Assembly: GCA_031002005.1 (NCBI GenBank)
Contig: CM061921.1
Span: 120,992,597-121,056,596 of the forward strand
Source of the DNA: Vandiemenella viatica
Taxonomy: Eukaryota > Arthropoda > Insecta > Orthoptera > Morabidae
Length of the DNA stretch: 64,000 nt
Direction of reading: 5' to 3'
Below are positions 46,146-57,206 of the stretch, in pieces. The number at the start of each line of letters is the position of its first letter. Position 1 is the first letter of the stretch. The translations under genes and the position numbers were made by a program. Under the pieces are notes generated by a model. The model had not been told where the DNA came from. It saw only the letters and a program-made list of their open reading frames with translations, and made no database searches.

Positions 46146-47115
46146 AAAAACTAAAACTGACTCATTTTCATTCCATTTAAGGACAAATAGAAGTATAGTA
46201 CTCTGAGAGTTACTTATAACCTCACTGAAATGTACTCTGATGACAAGTGTAAACAGATAAATGCAATTGAGTAAGTATCAAGTTTTAATTAAATGTAAAA
46301 CCACATTCATTCAGAAAAATTGTCCACATAAAAAAATTAAATAGCATTTTGAACAAATATTAGTTGTTGTTATTTGCATACAGCTGTGTATTTCTGAATA
46401 TTTAGGAGTATTGTCAAAAAAGGACTTCATACAATATTCAACAGTTTTGCCGAAATATATTATGAAGAAATGCTAGTCTACAGAATGAGTAAAGTACGAA
46501 GAGTTAATTTTCTATGCTGATATGAAAACATTTAACTGCCATATTTTGTGAATCTATTCACACCCTGATGATGCATCAGAAAGAGTTATTAGTCTATACG
46601 ATAGACTTTCACAGGAATATAGTTGACCACATCATTTACAGGAGGATTTAGTGACAATAATAATATCTATTATTAAAACAGTCAGCAACTACAACCATTT
46701 ACCACAGTTATAAGCATTACACACAGTTACAGATCAAGTAAATAAATTTACAACTAGACATTTGCAAGAATCAATGGACTTAATCAAGTTCCAAGGAATC
46801 ATTAAGACATTATAGATTAACTTGTGTTAAAAAACTGTGTTACTTAAGTTATAATCATTATTCTTTAATAAATTTTACCTTTTTCAATGGTATATACCAT
46901 TTGTAATTTTTTTCTGTTTTTGAAACAAGTAAATATGAAAAAAAACATTAATTAAATGAGTTAAGCAGTTAAGACAGAATTCACTAATCAGATATCATAA
47001 CAACGTGGTTGTATACTTTGTCAAAGTGTAATAGAATTACAATTTCATTCATAAACATAAATAATGGAAATTAATGTGAAACTAAAAATAGAGTAATGTC
47101 AGATTTTATGATAGA
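46146..47115. other. Unclassified AT-rich intron sequence
   Basis: About 1 kb with no repeat or frame recognised. Confidence 0.3.
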
Positions 47116-47313
47116 TTAGGCACCATAATACATGCCTCTGTAGTCTGTATTAGATGTAACAACTAAAAGACCAACTCTTGTCAGTGGTGGCTCAGAAATT
47201 TTGGTAGTGAGAAGGCTAGAATTTGCAGTGCTCAGTTGAGTAGCATCTAAATGCAGAAATGGAAAAATATGTACCTGGGCTGCAGTACCTAATGTATAGT
47301 CTTCAAACTGCAA
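47116..47313 (-). CDS. Unidentified 66-codon frame, possible 3' exon of a nested gene
   Basis: I do not recognise this protein. The minus-strand frame, stop to stop, reads FEDYTLGTAAQVHIFPFLHL, then LLTTKISEPPLTRVGLLVV and TDYRGMYYGA, then a stop. Its composition looks more protein-like than the surrounding AT-rich frames. Just upstream on that strand is a plausible 3' splice site: TTACTATTATTAACTTGATTGCAG followed by TTTGAAG. The start has no good ATG (the codon is TTG). It would be a terminal exon of a gene lying antisense in the Dscam intron, or a relic of an unknown transposon, or chance. No poly(A) signal was seen close after the stop. Confidence 0.25.
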   Translation of the reverse strand: MQFEDYTLGTAAQVHIFPFLHLDATQLSTANSSLLTTKISEPPLTRVGLLVVTSNTDYRGMYYGA

Positions 47314-47319
47314 TCAAGT

Positions 47320-48332
47320 TAATAATAGTAAAGTAATGTTTCTAACATGTTTGCATAGCAGATTAGCAAGAGGAAACATAAAGTACTTGAAATATACAGC
47401 CAATACTATCACTCAATAAATGACAAATTAGCGTTGACCTTAAGAGAACAGAATGAGAATTACTATTGCAGTAAAAATAAGTAACGTAAGTACTTCACAA
47501 AAAAATTAGTTTTAAAGTTTTTTTATATATATATCTTGGCTACAAAGAATCTGCTTGCAAGGACAGAGTATTTTGAGAGTCTTTTTTCAGTTTCCTTGAT
47601 CAAAGTAACCGTTTTCCAAATGATATTCATAACTAAAAGTCATATTCATTCAATACTTACTTTAGAGTCATATGCTCATAGATTAATTTGAAAGAAAACA
47701 GGATACTAAATATGAATTGAAGTGAATACTAACTAGTTAACAAAGGCATATAATGAATGTACATATTATTCTGTGGCAGTGCATCTTCTGGTATATACAT
47801 CTATTTTTTTATCTGTAAATTGATAACTTTACACACTGCACAGAGCCAGTATCTTATATTAGAATCTATGGAAATTAATATATTGTGTTGTTTTGTATAA
47901 TTAGACACCAGGAGGCAGGAGATTACTTTGCAGTCTAACTTGTATAAACTTTTTTTAAATCTCAACAGAATTTGGCATAATTACGACTTCTTGAAACCAT
48001 AGAAACTAATAAACCAGTTGCTACTTCAACATTTTCAAGATAGAAAATTAAAATTCTCAGTTGAACTCCTTAAAATTTACTCTCTTTGAGTTACAGTAGA
48101 CTTTCAACATATATTCATGAACATAGGCATTGTGCTACTACAAATGCAATGAAATTTATGTTTTTACAATAGGATAAAATATTATATTGTGTTATAGAAA
48201 TTGATTATGTATCTTTTCAAAATTGCCTTTTTAGCTAAAAATATTTTGCATATATAAATATATTTTAAAGGAACTGACCTAACCAAGAAATTGAAAAGAC
48301 TGAAGTTTGTTACAGTGTAGCACACATTCCAG
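47320..48332. other. Unclassified AT-rich intron end
   Basis: Contains a short (TA)n at about 47523-47534. Ends in the acceptor of the second Ig6 exon. Nothing else recognised. Confidence 0.3.
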
Positions 48333-48484
48333 GTTTGTAATTGGCCAGTATGTGCCAGTGCATGGTGATGTGATTAGCCATGTAAATATTACAAGTGTGC
48401 GGGTGGAAGACGGAGGAACATATAAGTGTGTAGCAGTGAATCGTGTTGGGCAAGTGGAACACAGCGCACAGCTCAATGTGTATG
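48333..48484 (+). CDS. Dscam: Dscam-family gene, internal exon (C-terminal half of Ig6)
   Basis: Completes the Ig domain begun 43 kb upstream. Acceptor cacattccag/GTTTG and donor TATG/gttagt; entered at phase 2, left at phase 1. The open frame gives FVIGQYVPVHGDVISHVNIT, a very characteristic Dscam string, followed by VEDGGTYKC with the F-strand Cys that pairs with the SLKC Cys of the previous exon, and a G strand ending in LNVYG. There are 50 complete codons. The match to the Dscam Ig6 signature (IGQYV.VHGDVISH) is the strongest single piece of evidence for gene identity in the window. The neighbouring sequence on both sides is AT-rich intron with transposon relics. No second copy of this exon was seen nearby, so it looks constitutive. 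Confidence 0.93.
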
Positions 48485-49399
48485 GTTAGTACTTGAAAGT
48501 GTTCTCTGCATTTCAACTATCAATTTCTTTTACCTATAAGGAAACAAATCTCCTTCATTTTAAAGAAGACTGTTTGCAAAAATTCATTACTGAGGAGCAA
48601 ATATGTACAACTGTAATTATTATTCTTTTTATACATTTTTATTTTATTACCAATACTTATCCCAGTTTTCACTGTTATGAGTATTCATGAATACCTTTGC
48701 ATAAGAGAAAACAACGATTCAAAACTATACAAACACACCAGAGCTATCTAATACATTAAAAAGTAGTTGTATGTTGAATTTCAAGAAATATATTTCCATC
48801 CTACTTTTTTATCAGTCTGGTATGAGATATGTTAATGTCTATATTATTGTTCAATATAATTGGACACATTGTATAAAAATGGAATGATGATATTGGTGGT
48901 ATCGGCAGGACTGTGGCCAACAAAATGAAACACTCCACAAGCAAGATAAAAATATGTTAAATTCTTATATAATGATGTGAAATCTTTATGTAGTCATCTC
49001 TGAATAAAAATTCAGTGCTATGGTAGATGTATTACTAAACGAGCCAAGAAAATCAGAAATGCCATCACTATGGTGTTGGATCTTTGGTTCCAGTATTCAG
49101 ACAACATTTTAGCTATGCGAGTAAAATGGTGTATCACTGTCAGAGATGTGGTAATATCAATGGCCACTTATGGATCAGCCCAACACAAACAACAAAATGT
49201 CTGAGAAATATTTGAAAGTTTGTGAATCTTGATATCAAAGAAAGACATGTTAATGCTTGCCAGCTGCTTTTGAGTTGGTATGACATTTGTGTTGGAATAT
49301 TTCCACAGGATACAGTCAGTGGAAATCAGAGATTGATATATTTCTATCATTCGGAATTAGAGATAAAGCATGGATTTGCACTATACCTACACTATTGTT

Positions 49400-50334
49400 T
49401 ATGAAAATTGTAACACCCATAAGGAATGGTCAGAATCACTCCAAAATCGGAGGATGTGTTGAAAACCATAATAAAAGATTAAGATTGCAAAGAATGTTGT
49501 GCATGTATACCCAGCAGAGCCTTCAAATGAAAATGAAATGTGCAAGTAAGTGACGGTACGCCTTGCCGATGTCAAATCAGGCACATTGCAATGATATTGA
49601 TGCATGTCTAGAACCAGTGGATAGAAGAGTATTGTAAACACACAACCATACAACGTGACCACTGCGTGGAATGATGGTTATTTTATCTTCATGACTGTAA
49701 CAGACAGAACAGTTTTGTCCATAGCATTGGCTCAAAGTTGGAGCACTTCAATAGGTGTGTAAATGTCTGTGGAACAGTTTGACACTGTCTGCTGAAGGCT
49801 GGACTGGTGGCATTCATATAATACCATTGTGTCGGCTTCCACTGAGTAAATACCACCATCGACTCAGACATCATTGGGAATGTGGATGATGTCACTGTCA
49901 TTCTGGGTGGCAAAATATAGTGTTTATGGAAGTGTTAGATGATACTGTGGTGAATGCAGTTGGGCAGACTGCATTGTCGAGTTGCATAGTGGACAAAGTG
50001 TGATGGTTTGGAGCACCATTGCAACCATATGGTATCTTGCCTCCTACGTATTCAGGACAGTATGAACAGCAACCACAACATGATGGAGCTGTTAGAGCCC
50101 AAGGTACTCCCCCTTAGAACAGATTATATGTGGCAAAGAAAGTGCAAGCCTTCTTCAAAGACTGATGGGTACCTCTACTTCCGTGGCCTTCACATTCACC
50201 TGACATGTCAGTCATCAAATATGTTGAGGATATGGTCGGTTGGAAACTTGTTCATTCTGGGCCTCCTGTAACCAATGTTGATGCTTTGTGAATGCGCCAA
50301 CAACCCACATAGAAATGTGTTCCCAAACAGTATA
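49400..50334 (+). pseudogene. Tc1-like transposase relic
   Basis: Heavily decayed. Readable pieces in shifting frames: SVMVW (near 50000; the Tc1 GGGSVMVWG block), YVFRTV/IQDSMN, then HSPDMSVIKYVEDMVGWKL (near 50195-50250; the Tc1 SPDLNPIEHVWD block with the acidic catalytic position) and VTNVDALWMR. Order and spacing fit a DDE transposase of the Tc1 branch. N-terminal DNA-binding part and terminal repeats were not found; the start is approximate. Confidence 0.6.
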
Positions 50335-51054
50335 CAAGGTGGATTAAGAATGTTTTTTTTTTCTCCTTGAGTAGGGGAGGGCACACATACCGGTTCTACC
50401 AAGAGGGTGAAGTAGTGTGGGGTATCAGCTAACTGACCACACCAGCAGCAGTGGCCTGTGAAATGCTGAAGTGAGCAGATCAATAGTGATGTGAGTGCAT
50501 GAGTGAATGTCAGTGGCTCCTATCGAAAACTCAGAGATTCGAAAATGAAGCGTTATTTGGAGCAGAGTTATTTGATAAAGTTCTGTGAGAAACTGAACAA
50601 AACCGCTATTTTTCTATGATTCAACAGGCCTATTAAAGAAGAAGGTGGCACAAGAGGTTCAAAGATGGCCACAAGGATGTTGAAGACAATGACTGCATTG
50701 GGAGAACTTCAACAAGCCAAATTTTGGCCAAGTTCAACATGGCAACACTGCCACAGCCACTCTTCAGCCCCGACCTAGCTTCCAGCGACTTCTTTTTGTT
50801 CACCCAAATCAAGAGAGACCTAAATCGGAATCAATTCAACACAATTCCAGCAGTCCAGACAGCTTCAATGTGATCCCTTGACAGCAATCCATATGAAGAG
50901 TTCCAGGGAGCCTATGAACAATGGAATAAATGCTGGCAGTGGGGTGTTGATGTGCAAGGGTCACATTTCAAAGACTTTTAATTTGATAAACAAAAATTTT
51001 TAGTAAATTTTTTGTTCTGATACCAGTCTTGAAAGTTTGTGAACACACCCTGTA
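50335..51054 (+). mobile_element. Mariner with internal deletion
   Basis: 720 bp with TA on both sides (50333-50334, 51055-51056) and short inverted ends CAAGGTG / CAGGGTG. Inside, MKRYLEQSYLIKFCEKLNKT (N-terminus) runs into a decayed RRWHKRFKDGHKDVEDNDC, then, after a deletion of the catalytic centre, LFSPDLASSDFFLFTQIKRD (third catalytic block) and YEQWNKCWQWGVDVQGSHF (C-terminus). Stops break the frame. Confidence 0.8.
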
Positions 51055-51409
51055 TTCAGACTCCCTTTGATATCATGCCACCATGCCTAGTGGCTCTAAT
51101 TGCAGCTTGTGAGAGTTTCACATCGTAATGAATTCTCACAGTCAAAGATGATAAACACTTTAATAGTTCTAATCATTAGTGTACTTATTGTCATGTCCTA
51201 AATCTGTGAAATAAATATTATCATAATCACATGTCTTATTCTAGGTGTTGCAATTTTCACAAGCAGTAGTGTACCTGTAGTTTCCAAAACCAGCAATGCT
51301 GCAGTGAAGCAATCTATGGGTGTAGTGACAAGAATCTGACAGAGGAACAGCATCACCTAGAGTAAACTGTGTAACTGGTGCCACCTACTCAATAAACAAT
51401 TATTTTTTT

Positions 51410-51420
<11 letters not shown>

Positions 51421-51441
<21 letters not shown>

Positions 51442-51835
51442 GTCATCAGTCTCTCGACTGGTATGACACTAACCTCCATCCCTTCCTATCTTGTGCTAGC
51501 CTCTTCATCTCAACATACCCCTTACAAACCACCTCCTCAATTATCTGCTTCATATATTCTAATCTTTGTCTTCCTCTGCAGTTCCTACCTTCGACTGTTC
51601 CCTCCACTAACAAGTCAAACAATCCAGCATGTCTCAAAATATGACCTACAATCATGTCTCTTCTTTCTGTAAGAGTCTTCCACAAACTTTCCCCACCCAC
51701 CATTTCCAGAACTTGTTCATTTTGTACTTTATTTGGCCATTTAATTTTCAGCATCCTTCTACACCACCATGTTTCAAATGCTTCAATTTTCCTTCTTTCT
51801 GGTATTCCTAAAGTCCACACTTTCCTGGCTTAAAG
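51421..51835 (-). mobile_element. LINE E 3' end fragment
   Basis: Minus-strand open frame 51820-51446, 124 codons: RRKIEAFETWWCRRMLKIKW, LTERRDMIVGHILRHAGLFD, EGRNCRGRQRLEYMKQI and VEMKRLAQDRKGW. This is the C-terminus (E.FE.W..RR.L.I.W, GH.LRH.GL, GRG..R) of a widespread arthropod LINE ORF2. Its tail is the T-run at 51424-51440 with adjoining (TA)n. 5' truncated at about 51835. The frame is uninterrupted, so this may be a relatively recent insertion. Confidence 0.8.
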
Positions 51836-52860
51836 TGCTGTGCTTCTTTGATTACTGAGTGGTCACATTTAGTGTGACACAAGAATGTAATTTCTCACAT
51901 TTGGAAAGTAAATAAGTATAGGGCTATGTTACAATCTAGGGTCTGCACATCAGTTTTGTCAACATAGCTAATGTTGCTTGCTAGAGGAAGCGTGGATATT
52001 ACTCGTAACCGATTCATTTGTTGCAAGCTGAGACATTAGAATGTAGAATGGACAGGTTCATTGTGCAGGGCGAATGGAAACAAAGTTCGTGGTTACAACG
52101 CTCAAATATTCAATGATCACCAAGGCCAAGTTCAAAAATGAAACCACATGAATGTTAAATAAAAATAAAGAATAGACCAAAACTATTATACCTGTGATAC
52201 AAGAAAAATTGCCATCCTAGGTCCTAGATTTGATAAAGCATACTGTGTCAGTGTTAATACAGTGGGTTTGTACAAGTAACACTCTTTAAAGTTTTAAAAC
52301 TATAATCTATCTCTCTTTACATAATCTCTGTAATTATAATAATAAGAACAAAAAGATTGTTTTTTTTCATTTTTGAAAGCGAGCAGGCTAATTTATAAAC
52401 CTATTAATCAATAACTTAAATTTTACTAGGCCTACATTGTAATATATAGTGAAATGTTATTTGCAGATATAGTTTGAAAACAGTACTCTCATTATTCTAC
52501 TTCTCCTCTCTCTTCAACGAAGTACCAGTAAGTTGGTTTGATAAATTTAAGACCAGCAACTATTTGTCTTTAACCATATTATATTCACATTTCAAATTAT
52601 GTAGTGCGGAATTCGTATTTGTAATTTAAGTCTTCAGTGACAGCTACCTAAACACTTATATCCCTTCAGGAGGTTGATCTAATCCACATTCTTAACTAAA
52701 AAGTTCAGGACAGGTATGTATAGCATGATGAAAGAAATCACAATAGCTGATGATACAATGAATGTCAGAAGTCATGGGACAGAAAAATATAAATATCCAG
52801 ATGGTGGTGGCAGTACTGCAGAAGAAACATATGAAAGCGGAGTACAGCTTGTGAGACATG
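51836..52860. other. Unclassified AT-rich intron sequence
   Basis: About 1 kb; nothing recognised. Confidence 0.3.
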
Positions 52861-52869
52861 TGACAAGTT

Positions 52870-53850
52870 TTCTGACATGATTTGACTGCATGACATAAAT
52901 TAACTGACTTTCATCACAGAAAGGTAGTTGGCACTAGGAGCATGGGGCATTCCATAACGGAAACTTTTCGTAAATTCAACAGTCTTCTGTCTACAATGTC
53001 AAGGGTGTGGCACGGATGTGTGTTTGCTGGCATTACCTCACACAATGCACAATGCAGTGGCCGACCATGTCTACTTAATGATGAGACCAGCGACTTATGG
53101 GCCAGTGTGTCAGTGTTGACAGAGAGGCAACACTGCAACAAAAAAAAAAGCAACACCCTGCGTGGGATGTACAACAGACGAGTCCGTGCGGACAGTGCGG
53201 CAAAATTTGGCATTGATGGGATATGGCAGTAGACGATCAGTGACAGTGCCTCTGCTAACAGAACATCATCAGCTGATAGTAGGATTCTGGTGTGGTGCAG
53301 ATCCCACTAGGCCATGGACCCAGTTTGTCAGGAAAGCACATGGCAAGCTGGTGGTGGCTCCATCCTGGTAAGGGCTGTGGTTTTTTTTTTTTACATGTCA
53401 TGAATGAAGATCTCTGCTCAAATTGAACCCACCATTGAATGGAAATGCTTATGTTCAGATACTTCTAGAACATTTTCAGCCATTCAATGCCTTCATGTTC
53501 CCAAACAACGCTGCACTCTTCTAGGACTAAAATGAGCCATATCATTGGTCAAAAATCATTCACAATTAATTTTACGAAAATACTGGGTGATTCCAGCAAA
53601 TGATTTGGCCATCTAGATGGCCAGACATGAATTTAGTTGAACATATTTGAGTCGTGATCATAAGGTCAGTTTGTGCACAATGTTCTGCATCAGAAACACT
53701 TTCGCAGTTATGGTTTGCTGTAGAGGAAGCATAGTGAATAGTTCTACAGAGAACTTCCAAAGACTTGTTGGGTCAATGCTGTGTTGGGTTGCTGCACTTC
53801 ACCAGGCAAAGGTGGGTTCCATATGATATTAGGCGGTGTTGCATGACGTT
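52870..53850 (+). pseudogene. Tc1-like transposase relic, second
   Basis: Frame 52942-53232 reads MGHSITETFRKFNSLLSTMS (helix-turn-helix type N-terminus) and QCSGRPCLLND (the GRP linker); later pieces in other frames are FNAFMFPNNAAL (the Tc1 NF.FQQDNA..H block) and IPANDLAI.MARHEF near 53600 (WP..SPDLNPIEH block), followed by a C-terminal region ending around 53850. Order fits a Tc1-type DDE transposase. A (T/A)-rich slip at 53380-53391 and many stops. Terminal repeats not identified. Confidence 0.6.
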
Positions 53851-53982
53851 TGGTATTTCAATGTATATAACTGGTTTTAACACTAAAATCGCTTTTATGC
53901 TGTTTTTTGTTTTTTAAATATCCCATAACATTGAATGTTTCATTTTCGATAGTTTGAGCCTGTCAATTTACTGGTTTTCCAG

Positions 53983-54093
53983 GTTCACCATATGTTCGTG
54001 AAATGGGGGAAATTTCTGCCATTGCTGGAGAAACATTGATGGTTAACTGCCCGGCGGCTGGTTATCCAATTGAGAATATAACCTGGTTTAGAG
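53983..54093 (+). CDS. Dscam: Dscam-family gene, internal exon (N-terminal half of Ig7)
   Basis: Acceptor ctggttttccag/GTTC, donor TTTAGAG/gtaaac; 111 bp, entered and left at phase 1. It encodes the linker SPYVREMG and then AIAGETLMVNCPAAGYPIEN followed by TWFR: strands A to C of the next Ig domain, with its B-strand Cys and core Trp. The F-strand Cys must be in a later exon, which I do not find before 64000. PYVRE/PYIR, the VAGETL motif and CP.AGYPI are Dscam Ig7 hallmarks. In hypervariable insect Dscam1, Ig7 is encoded by single whole-domain alternative exons; here Ig7 is split, which argues for a Dscam2/3/4-type paralogue. Drosophila Dscam2 has two alternative exons affecting Ig7, but I see only one here. 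Confidence 0.9.
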
Positions 54094-54659
54094 GTAAACT
54101 TTGATTTTCTCAGTGATTTTGTATGTTGATATTTTGTAAGATATTTTTTCAAGGTGAAATTAAAAGTAATGATGATAATAGAGCGTTGTTATGTGATATG
54201 CATTGCTGTTTCCAACTAATAAATTACCTGGAATGACCCAACAAATATGTGTGGCCTAATTTAATGTTCCTGCTGATAACAACAACATTTATTCCATGGC
54301 TGTTACATTAGATAACTGGAAACAAATTTTGGAAGAAATAGAAATATTGTGTAGGAATTCTGCTGTCGAATTTATTAGACTCGTCTGATTTACTCCCATG
54401 TGGAAACAGTCTGGAGGATGATGAAAATTACATAACAGTCGAGTAGCATCATCACTCACTGATTACAGGTTAATTACTTAGAATTCCAATAGTATTATTA
54501 TTATTTATTAAATCATTTGGATGGGGCCCTACTTTCTATTCTTTTAGCTTAGTCATAAAAAGCATATAAACAAGTTACAAACAAAATACCATTATAGGTA
54601 ACATGAAATGCCATCAACTCAGAATACGTTGGAAATCAATGTTTACAATTAGTATCTGA
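54094..54659. other. Start of the intron after the Ig7 exon
   Basis: AT-rich; no second Ig7-type exon or the domain's second half seen. The intron extends at least to the window end (9.9 kb). Confidence 0.4.
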
Positions 54660-56102
54660 ATTATTTTTTAAATTTAATTTAATTGCGATGGAGTGCATAC
54701 TATAGTGGCAATTACCATACACACCTACTTTTCCTCTATCCTGTAACCACCTACTTTTACCCTCTACGGATTTAAACTTTAAATTCTTTCAGCATTTTTA
54801 GTAAATTATTCATCATTTCTCATGATAATTTATTCCAATCCCTGGTCCTTTTACCTATGAAAGAAAATCTTCCTACACCTATATGTCTGAAATTGAGTGC
54901 CAGCTTATGGTCATGGTCATATTTTCAACTCCATGCATTACTCCTAATTCTTAAATAAATATATTTCTATGCTTCATCACCAATATACACCTTGTACACT
55001 CCCAAGCTCTCTTAACCTTCCCCCTGTCTTCCAATTAAACTCATTTCAGCTCCATTATTATATTACTTACTTACTGCTTTCTACATTAATATGAACAGAC
55101 AAATCTAGCAGCCATTCTTTGCACTCCCTCCAACTACTGTATTTGATACCCAAAATGTGCATCCCATGCTTCACCACCACATTCAAGCAATGGTCTCAAC
55201 AAAGTTCTGACACCCAATTTCCTTAGTTCTCTGGTACATCCCGTCAACACTATCTCCAACAAGGATTCTGAAACCTTTACCTACTACCTGTTCAATGTGT
55301 CCAGCCCAGTTAAGTTTGGTATCAAATGATATGCCAAGATAGTTATATTTCAAATCTTCAACAATCAATTCTTTCACCGCCTTGTGATCATCATTATTCA
55401 TTGGTTTTTTTTTTATCTCTGTACCTAATAAGCTGATTCTTCTTTGCATTTATCATCATGTTGACCTTACCAGCTAGATACCCTGCCAAGATCACCCTGC
55501 AGCCGTTCAGTATTCTCCCAATTTGATCTTGTTACATAACATTGTGTCATCTGCAAACAATCTAACTTCTGATAGTAAACCATCCTCACAATCATTCATT
55601 GGAATAATGAATAGCAATGGTCCCAATATTTTAACCTGGCACACCTATTTACATTTCCACTTCTTTTGATACTGCATTTCCTACACTAACTTCTTCCTTT
55701 CTACTTTTCAAGAGTTCCTACACAAATAAAATTAATTTTTCATCCAATCCAATAGTTTTGCTTTATTTAGCACCATTTTCTGGCTTATTCTATCAAAAGC
55801 TGTTGAAAGCTCTAGTGCTACATTATTAATCTGGCTTTCCCAGCTCATTCTATTCAAAATATCTTGCATGTAGCCTGCTAACTGAGATTCACATGAATAT
55901 TCTTTCCAAAACCCATATTGTCAACTTGAAAACCATTTACATCCTCACAGACATTTCTAATGTACCTGCCACTGATGTAAAACTGATTTGCCTGTAGTTT
56001 TTGACTCTATTTGTCAACCCTCCTTTATGAACTAGCACTAATATCACACTTTTCCATTCCTTTGGTAAGTAGCAAATATCCAGACTCAACTGAAAATATT
56101 CC
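54660..56102 (-). mobile_element. LINE B 3' end and RT, first half of a split copy
   Basis: Tail TTGCGATGGAGTGCATAC, then the DHDHK region as GTCATGGTCATATTTTC, the WEE/GH block as frame 55449-55183 (LIVEDLKYNYLGISFDTKLN), and RT motif C region (GTGTCATCTGCAAACAATC). The copy continues after the LINE A insertion, at 61381. Confidence 0.82.
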
Positions 56103-56171
56103 ATCTTTGGAATATAGTGCTAGCACGTACCGCGCGAATGTGTGTACTTAAATTATAAATAAATATAGTTA

Positions 56172-56384
56172 TGTGAGATTGAAGGCTTTCACTGCGTATC
56201 GATGAAATATAGTCTTCACGGGTTTTCCGCCGTATGTTGTTGAAATGCGACAACGAGCTTTCGGCGGCACAGCACTGGTTCTCCCTGCACAACATTCAAC
56301 CTGAAGATGGCAGCAGAGTCAGCGACCGAAAGCTCGTTGTCTCATTTCAACAACATACGGCGGAAAACCCGTGAAGACTACATT
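56172..56384. mobile_element. 213-bp foldback element in the LINE A 5' end
   Basis: Two inverted 55-bp arms, 56210-56264 and 56326-56380, differing at one position (GAAATGCGAC versus GAAATGAGAC), around a 61-bp loop. Flanked by TAAATATAGTTA at 56160-56171 and 56385-56396; the minus LINE A copy has this sequence once, so the insertion is demonstrated. A 38-bp non-palindromic lead (56172-56209) precedes the left arm. No pol III boxes, poly(A) or frame. Confidence 0.9.
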
Positions 56385-57206
56385 TAAATATAGTTAGTTT
56401 TTCTTATAATAATACTTTTAAACTTTAAATTCTAATACTTTCTTCTACTGAGACTGTTAGAGAGAGTTTTTTTTTAGCAAAAAACAAAAAATTATTTGTG
56501 TTTCAGTGCTGTGATCAGTTCGGAGTTTATTTTCTGGGTTTGTTTACAATTTTGAGCGCTAGGCTCAAGTTCAGATTTTTGTTATAGATCGTTAATATCA
56601 TTTACATTAGTTTTTGGTATTTGTATTATCAGTGATCTTTCCATATGCCTTGTAAAATCCGTAAATTGTAGATTCAGTATTCCATGGCTTTCGTTTACAT
56701 CCTTGTTTCATGTCTAGTATCAGTATTCTTGTTTTACCTTAACAGAATTTCACAGTAAGTTTGTTTTGACTGCATTAGTTTTTGTTTTACAGTAAATTGT
56801 GAAACTATTAAGTGACCATGAACCATTTTTAAATTGAAAATCAGTACAGGGTAAACAAATTTTATTTGTTTACATTTCAGGTTAGGTCACAATCACAGTT
56901 CTAGGTTGTCTTTCAGTGTAATTTTAAAAAGTTCTTTTGATATCATTTGTCTGTTTTTATTGTAAGTCTTGTAGTTGATAAATGTTTTAATTCAAATTTC
57001 GGAAAATTTCAAATGATCGATGCAGTATTTGTTTAGCATTTTTCTCAGAATCTTACTTTTACTTTTATTTGACAACTGAAACACAGGTAGTTTTTTTTTT
57101 AAAAGTAAAAGTTTTAAAGATTTTTTTCTCTTAATTTCTTAAATTTTTTAAACTTGTTTAAAAAGTAAACATTTTAAAGTTATTAAGTTTTCTTGAAAGT
57201 ATCATA

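Larger units (their letters stand above)
5292..48332 (+). other. 43-kb Dscam intron dividing Ig6
   Basis: This intron of 43,041 bp interrupts a single Arg codon between NE(R) and FVIG of one Ig domain. Phase agreement on both sides and the continuous domain sequence show that no exon is missing from it. It is filled with nested LINE, SINE, mariner, hAT-like and LTR remains, listed separately. I saw no further Ig-like exon in it by eye. Confidence 0.85.
48485..53982 (+). other. 5.5-kb Dscam intron between Ig6 and Ig7
   Basis: Bounded by the donor at 48485 and the acceptor ending at 53982. It holds two Tc1-like relics, a deleted mariner and a LINE 3' fragment. The stretches 48500-49380 and 51840-52860 show nothing I recognise beyond AT-rich sequence. 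Confidence 0.85.

Noticed and set aside
49168..49662. Overlapping frames on both strands as candidate exons
   Set aside because: No Ig or other domain motif; they lie next to a Tc1-like relic and differ in frame from any Dscam exon.
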